In this document: positions 40,558-49,224 of the stretch, piece after piece
Layout of the letters: the number at the start of each line of letters is the position of its first letter
How positions within the stretch are numbered: position 1 is the stretch's first letter
DNA from: Pseudomonas quebecensis
GTDB lineage: Bacteria; Pseudomonadota; Gammaproteobacteria; Pseudomonadales; Pseudomonadaceae
DNA: 64,000 nt
Assembly (NCBI RefSeq): GCF_026410085.1
Contig: NZ_CP112866.1
Span: 3,533,001-3,597,000, forward strand
Direction: 5' to 3'
Notes under the pieces: generated by a model
Told to the model about the DNA's origin: nothing
What the model saw: only the letters and a program-made list of their open reading frames with translations
Databases searched by the model: none
Made by a program: the position numbers and the translations under genes

Positions 40558-41406
40558 ATGAGTAAACAACTGAATGTCGACCTGCTGCGCACTTTTCATG
40601 CGGTGGCGCGTTTCCGACGCTTCAATGAGGCCGCGCAGCATGTGCACCGCAGCGCCTCGACGGTCACCACGCAGGTCCAGAAGCTCGAAGCGTTGATCGG
40701 CCAGCGCTTGTTCATTCGCAGCAACCAAGGCGTGGAGCTGACGATGTATGGCAAGAAGCTGCTCAGCGAAACCACTGACTTCCTCAAGAGCCATGACCGA
40801 CTGCTGGCCTCGCTGACTCCGCAGCGCATGCAAGGGAAGATTCGCCTGGGTTTGCCGGACTCTTACGCGCCCGCCTTTATGCGCGACTTCCTGCCTCGAC
40901 TGATCGCCGATAACCCGCTGCTCGAACTGGAAGTGGAAGCCCGCTCCAGTGGCGAATTGTTCACCATGTTCAGCCGTGAACAGATCGATCTGGCGTTGAT
41001 TGTCAGCGCCCAGCCGCTGGAACAAGGGGAATTGTTAGGGTCGATACAGCCGGTGTGGGTGGCGTCCGAAAATTTCAAGACACCCGAACAGGCGCCGCTG
41101 CCGATCGCCGTGCAATTGAACGGTTGCCCCTACCGCGCCTCCGCCATGCGGGTGCTCAAGGACAACGGAACCTACTACCGGGTGCTACTGGAAAGCGCGA
41201 GCTCCACGGCAGTGGAGGCGGCCATCAGCTGTGGCCTGGCCGTGGGCATGATCGAAGAAAGTCGCATCACCGCCGGGCTGACTAAAAACATTCCAGGGGT
41301 GCAACTGCCCGAACTGCCACGCCACCATCTCTACTTGCTGTCCGATAGCGCGAACTACTTGGCGCTCGATCTGCATGAGCAGTTAAAGCAGGGCTTCACC
41401 CTCTGA
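40558..41406 (+). CDS. LysR-family regulator of the methyltransferase cluster
   Basis: The 282-residue protein has a LysR HTH (RRFNEAAQHVHRSASTVTTQVQKLE) and a LysR effector-binding domain starting KIRLGLPDSYAPAF. It is divergent from the methyltransferase operon with 123 bases between starts, the usual layout for LysR control of a neighbouring pathway. The gene ends just before a bidirectional terminator shared with mqo. Confidence 0.88.
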   Translation: MSKQLNVDLLRTFHAVARFRRFNEAAQHVHRSASTVTTQVQKLEALIGQRLFIRSNQGVELTMYGKKLLSETTDFLKSHDRLLASLTPQRMQGKIRLGLPDSYAPAFMRDFLPRLIADNPLLELEVEARSSGELFTMFSREQIDLALIVSAQPLEQGELLGSIQPVWVASENFKTPEQAPLPIAVQLNGCPYRASAMRVLKDNGTYYRVLLESASSTAVEAAISCGLAVGMIEESRITAGLTKNIPGVQLPELPRHHLYLLSDSANYLALDLHEQLKQGFTL

Positions 41407-41416
41407 CAGATGCCCA

Positions 41417-41457
41417 CAAAAAAGCCCGCTGACCGTTACCGGTTCAGCGGGCTTTGT
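41417..41457. terminator. Bidirectional terminator between the LysR gene and mqo
   Basis: The stem AAAGCCCGCTGA / TCAGCGGGCTTT is flanked by A-runs on one side and T's on the other, so it can stop both convergent transcripts. Confidence 0.85.
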
Positions 41458-41475
41458 TGTGTCTTACAGCATTTT

Positions 41476-43122
41476 TTACAGCGCCAGGTCAGACGCCGGC
41501 TTGCTTGGCTGGGCCGCAGGCTTGGCAGCCTCGGTAGCCGTTGGTGCCGTCCGCTGTGGAATCGCAGGCGGTGGAGTCAGTTGCAGGATACCGGCGGTGT
41601 AGGCCCATTCCTTGGCAACCGCTTCCGGGCTGTCATTCAGCTTGGTGCCGTAGCTCGGCACGATCTGGTGCAGTTTTTCCTGCCAGGCCGGGGTGGCGAC
41701 CTTGTCCTTGAAGACTTTCTGCAGCACGGTCAGCATGATCGGAGCCGCGGTGGACGCGCCCGGCGATGCACCCAACAGGCCGGCGATGGTGTTGTCGGCG
41801 GAGCTGACCACTTCGGTGCCGAGTTTGAGGACGCCGCCCTGCTCTTCGTCACGCTTGATGATCTGCACGCGCTGACCGGCCTGCCACAGGCGCCAATCTT
41901 CTTTCCTGGCGTTCGGGAAGTACTCTTTCAGGGCGTTGTAACGGTCGTCATCCGACAGCATCAGTTGGCCAGCAAGGTACTCGACCAGCGGGTATTCACG
42001 AATACCGACTTTGGTCATGGGCCAGATGTTGTGGGTGGTGGTGCTGGTCAGCAGGTCCAGGTACGAGCCTTCCTTGAGGAACTTGGTGGAGAAGGTCGCG
42101 AATGGGCCAAACAGGATTACGCGCTTGCCATCGAGCACGCGGGTGTCCAGGTGCGGCACCGACATCGGCGGCGCGCCGACCGAAGCCTTACCGTAGGCCT
42201 TGGCCAGGTGCTGCTCGGCGATGGTCGGGTTATCCGTCACCAGGAACGAGCCGCCCACCGGGAAGCCTGCGTATTCCTTGGCTTCAGGAATGCCCGACTT
42301 TTGCAGCAGGTGCAGTGCACCGCCACCGGCGCCGATGAACACGAACTTGGCGTCGGTTTCAGTCTGGGTGCCGTCCTTCAGGTTTTTGTAGCTGACGCGC
42401 CACGAACCGTCGTCGTTTTTGGTGATGTCCTGCACTTCGCTCGACAGTTTCAGGTCGAACTTCGGTGTGGTTTGCAGGTGCGCGACGAACTGGCGCGTGA
42501 TCTCGCCGAAGTTCACGTCGGTGCCGATCGGGCTCCAGGTGGCCGCGATTTTCTGGTTGGGGTCACGCCCTTCCATCATCAGCGGCACCCACTTGGCAAT
42601 CTGCGCCGGGTCTTCGGAGTACTGCATGCCGGCGAACAGCGGGCTCGCCTGCAGGGCTTCGTAGCGCTTTTTCAGGAACTTGATGTTGTCATCGCCCCAC
42701 ACGAAGCTCATGTGCGGTGTGGAGTTGATGAACGAACGCGGGTTCTTCAGCACGCCCTGCTGGACCTGCCAGGACCAGAACTGACGGGAGATCTGGAACG
42801 CTTCGTTGATCTCGACCGCTTTGGGGATTTCAACGTTACCGTTCTTGTCTTCCGGGGTGTAGTTCAGCTCAGCCAGGGCCGAGTGACCGGTACCGGCGTT
42901 GTTCCAGCCGTTGGAGCTTTCTTCGGCGACGCCGTCGAGACGCTCGACCATTTCCATCGACCAATCCGGTTCCAGCTCGTTGAGCCATACGCCGAGGGTC
43001 GCACTCATGATGCCGCCGCCGATCAGCAGCACATCGACTTTCTTTGCCTCTTGCGCTTGCGCGGTCGTGATCCCCATCGACAACGCCAGCCCCAGCAGGG
43101 CAGTGTTTACTTTCTTAAACAT
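41476..43122 (-). CDS. mqo: Malate:quinone oxidoreductase
   Basis: The 548-residue FAD enzyme has the dinucleotide motif [14 protein letters not shown] (about 33-46), [23 protein letters not shown] and [10 protein letters not shown] of the MQO family. It oxidises malate to oxaloacetate and reduces quinone at the membrane, replacing or supplementing the NAD-dependent malate dehydrogenase. A signal-peptide-like N-terminus ([20 protein letters not shown]) and a Pro/Ala-rich tail are seen. The ATG at 43122 is used. Confidence 0.95.
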   Translation of the reverse strand: MFKKVNTALLGLALSMGITTAQAQEAKKVDVLLIGGGIMSATLGVWLNELEPDWSMEMVERLDGVAEESSNGWNNAGTGHSALAELNYTPEDKNGNVEIPKAVEINEAFQISRQFWSWQVQQGVLKNPRSFINSTPHMSFVWGDDNIKFLKKRYEALQASPLFAGMQYSEDPAQIAKWVPLMMEGRDPNQKIAATWSPIGTDVNFGEITRQFVAHLQTTPKFDLKLSSEVQDITKNDDGSWRVSYKNLKDGTQTETDAKFVFIGAGGGALHLLQKSGIPEAKEYAGFPVGGSFLVTDNPTIAEQHLAKAYGKASVGAPPMSVPHLDTRVLDGKRVILFGPFATFSTKFLKEGSYLDLLTSTTTHNIWPMTKVGIREYPLVEYLAGQLMLSDDDRYNALKEYFPNARKEDWRLWQAGQRVQIIKRDEEQGGVLKLGTEVVSSADNTIAGLLGASPGASTAAPIMLTVLQKVFKDKVATPAWQEKLHQIVPSYGTKLNDSPEAVAKEWAYTAGILQLTPPPAIPQRTAPTATEAAKPAAQPSKPASDLAL

Positions 43123-43623
43123 CCGTAGCACCTATGATAAAACGCCATCCGCCCCACTGCTCCCAAGCCTGGGCACCCCTCCATCACGCTGCGCCAGGCA
43201 ACGCACCGCGGGGTGTGCACAGTCACTTCAGGGCCGCAGGGTGGGCACACAAGGCCGATGGATCGACCTCACTGTTATGTCCCTTCTGCGCTGACTTCTT
43301 ATCATTATTGGCTTCAGCTGCCTGGCGACAGCCGCCCACCGCAACGTATACAGGTGTACGTTTGGGGAGCAGGCCAGACCAGGACGGCGCGCAGAATATC
43401 ACGGCAAAAGGCCTTTATGCGCTGTTTGGCCAATTGACAGCTCCAAAACGAGGGTTTTCGCGCGTCTGATCGGCCTCAGTGTCAAGCCTGGCGGGCGCGA
43501 CGTGGGGTCACAGGCTGGCCACTGTGATGGAACTCTGACCAAAACGACTGTTCTAGACACCTTCGCCGTTGCTTGCGTAGCATCGGCGGCGCCTCCACGT
43601 ACCCCCTTTACTAAGAGCGATCC
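43123..43623. other. 501-base divergent region between mqo and an MFS gene
   Basis: No coding frame looks real here. The stretch should carry the mqo promoter (minus) and the MFS promoter (plus). It includes an imperfect 20-base palindrome at 43343-43362 and nothing else that I can name. Confidence 0.45.
43343..43362. promoter_or_regulatory. Imperfect 20-base palindrome upstream of mqo
   Basis: AACGTATACAGGTGTACGTT has perfect outer arms AACGTA/TACGTT. It is 221 bases before the mqo ATG and about 260 before the MFS ATG. A regulator cannot be named. Confidence 0.3.
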
Positions 43624-44811
43624 ATGTCAATCCACCCAACACCCGGGCACGTACTGCCCGCGCGCAGCGCCGCCAAAATGGAAGCGGCCATGGCCGTGGG
43701 CGCCTTCGCGATCGGCACCGGCGAATTCGCCATCATGGGCCTGATGCCGGACATCGCCCAGAACCTGGGCCTGAGCGAACCCCAGGTCGGCCACGCCATC
43801 AGCGCCTACGCGTTGGGCGTGATGGTCGGCGCGCCGCTGCTGGCCATCCTTGGCGCCAAGCTGCTGCGCAAACACATGTTGCTGCTGCTGATGGGCCTGT
43901 ACGCCCTGGGCAACCTGGCCACCGCCTTTACCCCGACCTTCGGCTCGCTGGTGGCCTTTCGCTTTATCAGCGGCCTGCCCCACGGCGCCTACTTCGGCAT
44001 CGCCGCCGTGGTGGCCTCCAGCATGGTGCCCAGCGATAAACGCGCCGGCGCCGTGGCGCGGGTGATGCTGGGCCTTACGCTGGCCATGCTGCTGGGCAAC
44101 CCCATCGCCACCTTCCTCGGCCAACACCTGGGCTGGCGCTCGGCGTTCGTACTGGTCAGCGCCATCGCCCTGTGCACCATTGCCCTGGTCTGGCAATTCG
44201 TACCCCACCGCCACGACGAACAACGCAGCGACCCGCGCAAGGAACTGCGCGCCTTCACTAAACCCCAGGTTTGGATGGCTCTGGCTATCGGCGCGATCGG
44301 GTTTGCCGGGATGTTCTGCGTGTTCAGCTACCTGGCGCCGACCATGCTGGAAGTGACCAAAGTGTCGCCACAGTGGATCCCCTTCGGCCTGGCCGCATTC
44401 GGCGTGGGCGGGATCATCGGGAATATTGCCGGCGGCAAGCTGTTTGACCGCCTGCAGTTTCGCGCGGTGGGCTGGATCATGGTGTGGTCGATGGCCGTAC
44501 TGATTTTCTTCACCTTCGCCGCCAGCTCGCTGTGGAGCGTACTGCTGGGCATCGGCCTGGTCGGCACCATGATCGCCATGGCCGCGCCGCTGCAGATCCG
44601 CCTGATGGACATCGCCCACGAAGCCCCAAGCCTCGCGGCGGCATCCAACCACGCCGCGTTCAACCTGGCGAACGCGCTGGGGCCGTGGTTCGGCGGCATG
44701 GCAATTAGCGCCGGGTACGGCTGGACCAGCACCGGCTACATCGGCGCCGCTACCGCACTGGTCGGCCTGGGCATCTACCTGATCGCCCGGCGCATGCCAG
44801 GCGGCCACTGA
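43624..44811 (+). CDS. MFS transporter (DHA1, AraJ/YdhP-like)
   Basis: The 395-residue protein has 12 predicted membrane segments. The N-terminal part AVGAFAIGTGEFAIMGLMPD is typical of the DHA1 sugar/drug efflux group that includes AraJ and YdhP. The HGAYFGIAAVVASSMVP loop and GNPIATFLGQHLGWRSAF (antiporter motif C-like) agree. Cargo unknown. It is divergent from mqo. Confidence 0.85.
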   Translation: MSIHPTPGHVLPARSAAKMEAAMAVGAFAIGTGEFAIMGLMPDIAQNLGLSEPQVGHAISAYALGVMVGAPLLAILGAKLLRKHMLLLLMGLYALGNLATAFTPTFGSLVAFRFISGLPHGAYFGIAAVVASSMVPSDKRAGAVARVMLGLTLAMLLGNPIATFLGQHLGWRSAFVLVSAIALCTIALVWQFVPHRHDEQRSDPRKELRAFTKPQVWMALAIGAIGFAGMFCVFSYLAPTMLEVTKVSPQWIPFGLAAFGVGGIIGNIAGGKLFDRLQFRAVGWIMVWSMAVLIFFTFAASSLWSVLLGIGLVGTMIAMAAPLQIRLMDIAHEAPSLAAASNHAAFNLANALGPWFGGMAISAGYGWTSTGYIGAATALVGLGIYLIARRMPGGH

Positions 44812-44841
44812 AGCCACCCGCTCCACTGGAGATCAAACTGA

Positions 44842-44862
44842 GGGAGGGGGCTTGCCCCCGAT
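44842..44862. repeat. Single REP hairpin
   Basis: GGGAGGGGGCTTGCCCCCGAT is one REP unit of the same family as the REP pairs elsewhere in the window. It lies 30 bases past the MFS stop codon. Confidence 0.7.
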
Positions 44863-44906
44863 AGCGATGGGCCAGTCAATACACCACTGACTGACCCACC
44901 ACGCCA

Positions 44907-45125
44907 TCAATCATCATGCAACAACCCCGAACCATACTCCCCATAACTGCTACCCAGCCCACTGCCGCCAAAATTGATCCTGGCGGCTTTGCTCGGGCTG
45001 TGGTCGCCGAAGGCTTGGCATCCGCCTGAGAAGCACGGGTCGCTGTTGACGGTGGGTGAGGATGAACACGCGCTTAGCAGCAACGCGCCAGCGATCAACA
45101 CGACTTTGACGAGCTTCGAGGTCAT
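44907..45125 (-). CDS. Small lipoprotein, unknown function
   Basis: The 72-residue product starts MTSKLVKVVLIAGALLLSAC, a clear lipoprotein signal with lipobox LSAC. The mature part begins SSSPTVNSDPCFSGGCQAFGD, with two more cysteines, and is followed by a Gly/Ser-rich tail. No family is recognised. It stands alone between a REP hairpin and the DUF6124 gene. Confidence 0.72.
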   Translation of the reverse strand: MTSKLVKVVLIAGALLLSACSSSPTVNSDPCFSGGCQAFGDHSPSKAARINFGGSGLGSSYGEYGSGLLHDD

Positions 45126-45269
45126 TTTTCGGTTCCCGGTGGGTTGGAGGCACGGCGGTCCTCGCTTAAGCGGATCGTAGACCCCGCGGGCAAAGGTGAT
45201 GATGAAACTTTGGCGAGTGACAGGATGGGTTCAGGTTGCCGCCTTGGGGTAAGGCGGCGGACGGGACGG

Positions 45270-45635
45270 TCAGGCGGTTGGCTTACCGCTGGCAGGTGCG
45301 ACCTGGTCCTGGGCGCGGTCGACTAAAAGCTCGCTTAGCTCGATCAGTTGCTGGATGCCCAACACGATGGCGCGGTGGGGTTCTTCGACGTCGAAGGCCA
45401 GGGTTGCGGCCATTTGGCTGGCGGACGCCAGATTTTCGGCGGCGTTGGCCAGGAGGGTTTCGGTGTCGATGTTGGGGGTAACGGTGAAGAGGTTGGTGGT
45501 GGGTTGGTGGAGGGGCGAGGCGTCTTCATCTGGCGGCAGGTAGTGATGAATGGCCCGCTGGGCCGCTGCTTGAAGCTTGGCGTTTTGGGATGAAGCGCTT
45601 GATGCATGAGGCGGGTTAGGTGTGACTTTGTACAT
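45270..45635 (-). CDS. DUF6124-family protein
   Basis: The 121-residue protein starts MYKVTPNPPHASSASSQNAK and contains AAAQRAIHHYL and a later helix (LLANAAENLASASQMAATLAF), in keeping with DUF6124, a family almost confined to Pseudomonas. Function unknown. An AGGAGCTT ribosome-binding site lies just before the ATG. Upstream is a long leader with repeated hairpin arms and a terminator-like structure, which suggests regulation by attenuation. Confidence 0.75.
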   Translation of the reverse strand: MYKVTPNPPHASSASSQNAKLQAAAQRAIHHYLPPDEDASPLHQPTTNLFTVTPNIDTETLLANAAENLASASQMAATLAFDVEEPHRAIVLGIQQLIELSELLVDRAQDQVAPASGKPTA

Positions 45636-45650
45636 GGCGAAGCTCCTTAA

Positions 45651-45899
45651 CTATTCAGGAACTACCAGTCTCACTTCCACATGAGAGGTGGCAGCTGTAC
45701 GCAGGTGTGGAAGACCAGGGCTAAGGACCCGGTGCACCGAAGTGCCCCGCGCACAGCCGCCGAAACACATGATACAGGCGTAAAAAAACGCCGGTAGGTG
45801 TTTGTGACGATTGCGTCTTAGCTTGGTACGGACTTCCACATCCGACCGCTGGATTGGCAGCGGCTGGGGGAGGTTAGCTAGGGAGGGTCTGAGGGGCAA
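45651..45899 (-). other. Structured leader of the DUF6124 gene, with a possible 82-codon leader ORF
   Basis: The arm CTTCCACA occurs at 45674-45681 and again at 45833-45840; its complement TGTGGAAG is at 45706-45713, so two alternative hairpins can form. On the minus strand a short stem AACACC / GGCGTT followed by seven T's (about 45780-45801) looks like an intrinsic terminator ahead of the gene. The same strand also has an open frame ending 15 bases before the DUF6124 start (tail TSHVEVRLVVPE). Whether it is translated is unknown. Confidence 0.35.
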
Positions 45900-46041
45900 G
45901 CCGAGAAAAGCGTGGGATATTTCTTAAAAGGCCTGTCCCCGTACACGCTCTTTGATGTCGCTCCAATTCCAACACCCCCTGCAAACGTCAATATCTGACG
46001 CTATGTGGATGAGAGTGCGCACGCGTGAACCTAAATGTAGC

Positions 46042-46197
46042 GGCTCACGTTTGAAAACACGCGGGCTAGCGTTCAGCAGAATTTCTGGCTCATATTAGCT
46101 GCACCAGTCAAATGTCCCGGCTCAGATTAAAGGCAAGCAGACTTGCATTCGATGGAGCTGGCTTGCATTCCATTGAGGCGGGCTCACGCTGTTTGCA
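46042..46197. repeat. Four GGCTCA-type repeats: relic of an IS21-like element end
   Basis: GGCTCA occurs at 46042, 46087, 46119 and 46181. The last three continue as GGCTCATATTAGCTGCA, GGCTCAGATTAAAGGCA and GGCTCACGCTGTTTGCA. Multiple short direct repeats of this kind are found at the ends of IS21-family elements. No transposase gene remains. Confidence 0.4.
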
Positions 46198-46386
46198 TCA
46201 CTCCGACAGTCCTGTTTTGTCTCATTAGGTTCTAGACGTTCGTCGTGACGCATCTCGAAAGGGCATTCAGATCCTTGTAATACGAAAATAACGTCTAATG
46301 CCCATGGCCCATTTGGGTATACCAAACAGCACAAACATCAATAGCATCCAGAATACGGAGAGGGATAACCTTTTAAAGTACAAGTA

Positions 46387-46416
46387 TAAAAAACCCAGCT
46401 TGAGCCGGGTTTTTTG
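46387..46416. terminator. Bidirectional intrinsic terminator of the bacteriocin operon
   Basis: AAAAAACCCAGCT / GCCGGGTTTTTT forms a strong hairpin with A- and T-runs on either side. It lies just beyond the immunity gene stop codon. Confidence 0.85.
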
Positions 46417-46421
46417 CAAAC

Positions 46422-46697
46422 CTAAATATCACTCAACGTATACTTATTTTCAACCATGAAGGCCGGCGCATTCCAGTTTGGACCTTTCCTTATTCCTCCA
46501 TCAACATGTTCAACCACCCCTTCGAGCTCCATATTTTCAATAAGCTTCAAAAGCTCTAGGTTATTTGAAATATTCGCCCACCCATTCCTGCTGTAGAGTC
46601 GGTCTAGCATTGGATACGAAATTGGTTTGTTTCTTACAATAAAAAGAACTACATCCCTCGGCTCTTCAGCGACTACCACATCATTAATGTTACTCAT
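46422..46697 (-). CDS. Putative bacteriocin immunity protein
   Basis: The 91-residue protein (MSNINDVVVAEEPRDVVLFI...) has no recognised family. Its start codon lies 1 base after the stop of the bacteriocin gene, and the ribosome-binding site GGAGAG is inside the last codons of that gene, so the two are translationally coupled. Small size, position and coupling fit an immunity protein that blocks the toxin's C-terminal domain. AT-rich codon use like the bacteriocin indicates acquisition as one unit. A start at 46709 is possible but overlaps the toxin gene. Confidence 0.7.
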   Translation of the reverse strand: MSNINDVVVAEEPRDVVLFIVRNKPISYPMLDRLYSRNGWANISNNLELLKLIENMELEGVVEHVDGGIRKGPNWNAPAFMVENKYTLSDI

Positions 46698-46698
46698 T

Positions 46699-48507
46699 TT
46701 ACTCTCCATAAACTTGTTTAATTTCTGCAGCGATGGCTTCCGGCGTATAGAACAAATCGTCAGCATCTCTCAGTTTATAGTCTTCCAAGGTTGCAGTATG
46801 GGCATTATTCCAAATATTTCCTTCTACTCCATCAGCGACCCCGATCGCCCTGTAACGTTCCAACTCTCGCATTTCATGGGTGTAAAATCGTTTATCAACA
46901 TCCGTAATAGATATGTGACCACTTAGGATCTTTTCTAGCCGATCAATCATGATCTTATTAGCATCAGAAGGTACGAATCGTGACGTATGCAGTTTAACCA
47001 GATCAATACCTTCCTGAGTCACCGTTGCCGTTGCCCAATCAAGATCTTGTGTTGGACCTCCGGCTTTATCAGGATTGTACACCCGCCCGCTGTGTATACC
47101 TTTAGTAGTGGCGCCTTCGTACGGACTACTAAATACCGCGTAAATCGGCGGCAACCCCGAATCTGCGGGGTAAACATAAATAGCGTCTCGGATGCCCAAT
47201 TGGCTGGCGATCGGAAACGGCACGGCTTTGACCTCAATTGGAGTCAGAGTGATGCCGGTGTATACCGGAGTTTCCACCGGCTGTGCCGGAGTTGCCGTTG
47301 AGCTATTTCCTGGTAATGCAATCGGGAATGCCAGAGTGATCGGCGGTGTATCGGTTGTAGTAAACGTATAGGCGTTGGCCACAGGATCAAGCACCAATGC
47401 CCTTACCGGAATAGTGGGGGCTAGTCCCCCAGTAACCTGTGTGGCGACTACGGAATACTTCGATTGATCACCATAAAGCCGATATGGCACATCAACCGTC
47501 CCACCAGCCGCCGCTACCTCGAGAAGATTATCAGGCAGGCTAGGCGCCAGTTCCTTAGCGGGCAGGTCCAGCATTGTCGCGGGCAGCTCCCCGTTGCCAA
47601 GGGACTCTGAATACGTCAAAGCTCCAATACCGACCGCCGTTGCCGCACTCACAACTGTACCCAGCGCTACCTTAGCCGCTTTAATCGCCGCCTCCAACGT
47701 AACGCCTGAACCTGCCGTGACGGCAATAGAGCCTGCTGCCGCAGTCAGTTGCGTAGCGCCAGCTCCGGGCAGCCTGAACGTGTGAGCAGCTTTAAGTGCT
47801 GCGGCTTCAGCGGCTACCCTAGCAGCCTCTGCTGCGGCCGCTTCAGCTGCTACCCTTGCAGCCTCTGCTGCAGCCGCCTCATCGGCAATACGTTTTGCCT
47901 CGGCGTCTGCGCGTGCTTGATTAGCCTGCGCTTGAAGGTTCTGCTTCAAGGCATTCAAATAATCGATCTCGCGGTTGCTGTATTTCGCAGCATACGCAGC
48001 CTCAAGTGAGGCGTACCATTCTTTATAGTTCTTATCCGGAGGGTAATTTGTCTTGCTCCCGCTGATTGCATCTTTAATAAATTGCATAGTCGGGAAACGA
48101 AAGAAGTCTCCGTAGTAGTACTTATCAGCAATCACTTTTTGAGCAGCGGAAACCTGTGCTTTTTGAGCGATCAGCGTATCTACCGAACGAATATGCTGTT
48201 CGATTTTATCGACTTCGCTCGCCGGGCCACCTTCATTTTGTTCTATTGCAGCAATACTTTTTGAAATAGTTTCTGGCATAGATTGTAGATTCGTCGCAAA
48301 GCTCGCCTCCTGATCATTAACATTCTTGGAAATCATAGGGGGATATGTGTTAAGTACATAAGTACGCGTTGCAGCGTTAATGAGCTGTCCGGTGTGACTA
48401 TGTGAGAAATCACTGTCACCACCACCTCCTCCGAATGTCTGAGGTTCATATTTATTAATATCGTTGATTACAATTGGTGGTAAATAAATCGTATCGTCAT
48501 TAGCCAT
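46699..48507 (-). CDS. S-type-pyocin-like bacteriocin with unassigned cytotoxic domain
   Basis: The 602-residue protein starts MANDDTIYLPPIVINDI, a possible receptor/TonB-interacting N-terminus followed by a Gly-rich stretch. Residues about 110-240 are helical, with an Ala-rich repeat (AEAARVAAEAAA twice). A hydrophobic glycine/alanine-rich region comes next. Residues about 330-480 resemble the Pyocin_S translocation domain (VPYRLYGDQSKYSVVATQV). The last 100 residues, with KRFYTHEMRELERYR and NNAHTATLEDYKL, are the toxin and match no nuclease I can name. There is no signal peptide, as expected for a colicin-type protein released by lysis. Confidence 0.82.
   Translation of the reverse strand: MANDDTIYLPPIVINDINKYEPQTFGGGGGDSDFSHSHTGQLINAATRTYVLNTYPPMISKNVNDQEASFATNLQSMPETISKSIAAIEQNEGGPASEVDKIEQHIRSVDTLIAQKAQVSAAQKVIADKYYYGDFFRFPTMQFIKDAISGSKTNYPPDKNYKEWYASLEAAYAAKYSNREIDYLNALKQNLQAQANQARADAEAKRIADEAAAAEAARVAAEAAAAEAARVAAEAAALKAAHTFRLPGAGATQLTAAAGSIAVTAGSGVTLEAAIKAAKVALGTVVSAATAVGIGALTYSESLGNGELPATMLDLPAKELAPSLPDNLLEVAAAGGTVDVPYRLYGDQSKYSVVATQVTGGLAPTIPVRALVLDPVANAYTFTTTDTPPITLAFPIALPGNSSTATPAQPVETPVYTGITLTPIEVKAVPFPIASQLGIRDAIYVYPADSGLPPIYAVFSSPYEGATTKGIHSGRVYNPDKAGGPTQDLDWATATVTQEGIDLVKLHTSRFVPSDANKIMIDRLEKILSGHISITDVDKRFYTHEMRELERYRAIGVADGVEGNIWNNAHTATLEDYKLRDADDLFYTPEAIAAEIKQVYGE
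47803..47874 (-). repeat. 36-bp tandem duplication coding the Ala-rich bacteriocin repeat
   Basis: Two adjacent 36-base units (starting at 47803 and 47839, each beginning GCTTCAGC) code AEAARVAAEAAA. They differ at a few third positions. Such units expand or shrink a helical spacer in colicin-type proteins. Confidence 0.7.
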
Positions 48508-48687
48508 AGTGAATTTCCTTTTCGCTATTCAGTTCAAAAGTCTCATATCTCAGTAAAATGAACGGCGAGTTATCCCATCACCTTACTACGATCTGACGAA
48601 CGGCTTCGGCTCTCAAATTTTCTGTTTTTGAGAACTCAAAGAACAAAAATCCCCGTCTTGTGCACTCTTCATCATGTCGCACACACA

Positions 48688-48703
48688 CTGTATGTACATA
48701 CAG
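48688..48703. promoter_or_regulatory. LexA (SOS) box of the bacteriocin promoter
   Basis: CTGTATGTACATACAG is a perfect 16-base palindrome matching the LexA consensus CTGT-N8-ACAG. It lies 181 bases before the bacteriocin start codon, so the gene should be induced by DNA damage. Confidence 0.85.
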
Positions 48704-48932
48704 GTCGAAAGACAACAAAAAATGCATTTGTGCATAATTTCAGATGCGAGCCGCCGCGATTAACCCCGCTGAGGCCCAATTCTGTAGTGGATGTCTGTCG
48801 CTCCGATCCTGCGGCGTCATCCACTTGTAAGCATCTGAGGCTGTGTGAGTGAAATGTGAGCGTAAAGGTTGTGAGGACTGCGTACTGCATCACGCAGTTC
48901 CGAAAGCGCTAGGCGTTGGAGCCAGAACACAG

Positions 48933-49135
48933 GTTGAATGGCTTGAAAGGCACTCAAGAACCTTGAAGACGAAGCTAGCGATATTGCCCTCGAAAATCCC
49001 ACGGCGGCCGGCGACGTCTCCGATTGTGTTTTCAAAAGCATCGACAAACTCGCCCAGTTTCCTTCTATGGGCCGCAAAGGACAGGTTAAACGGACTCGGG
49101 AGTGGGCAGTGCCAATGGGGGTATCGATTCCATAA
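48933..49135 (+). pseudogene. Frameshifted relic of a ParE-type toxin gene
   Basis: Reading from 48933 gives VEWLER; after a one-base shift the frame continues ALKNLEDEASDIALENPTAA, then FKSIDKLAQFPSMGRKGQVK and RTREWAVP before a TAA. The order of these pieces matches RelE/ParE toxins, whose core is FP.MGR.GRV.GTRE..VP. The start, a base near 48950 and the C-terminus are lost, and no antitoxin gene remains. The gene cannot give a functional toxin. Confidence 0.72.
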
Positions 49136-49224
49136 GTGTTGAACAGCACGGAACACCCTCTCCGACACCCACCATCCATCCCTGATAAACTGCGCCCCAT
49201 TCGCCACGTTGACTCAGACCCCCA

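Larger units (their letters stand above)
45900..46421. other. 522-base AT-richer gap with transposon-end relics
   Basis: No gene is visible. The stretch holds the four GGCTCA repeats at 46042-46197 and the terminator at 46387-46416. It forms the left border of the bacteriocin island. Confidence 0.5.
48508..49224. other. 717-base region between the bacteriocin gene and dusA
   Basis: The stretch contains the bacteriocin promoter with its LexA box (48688-48703) and the ParE toxin relic (48933-49135). The remaining small open frames look random. Confidence 0.5.

Noticed and set aside
48628..48852. Short plus-strand frame upstream of the bacteriocin
   Set aside because: It covers the LexA box and promoter region, has no ribosome-binding site and no protein-like pattern.
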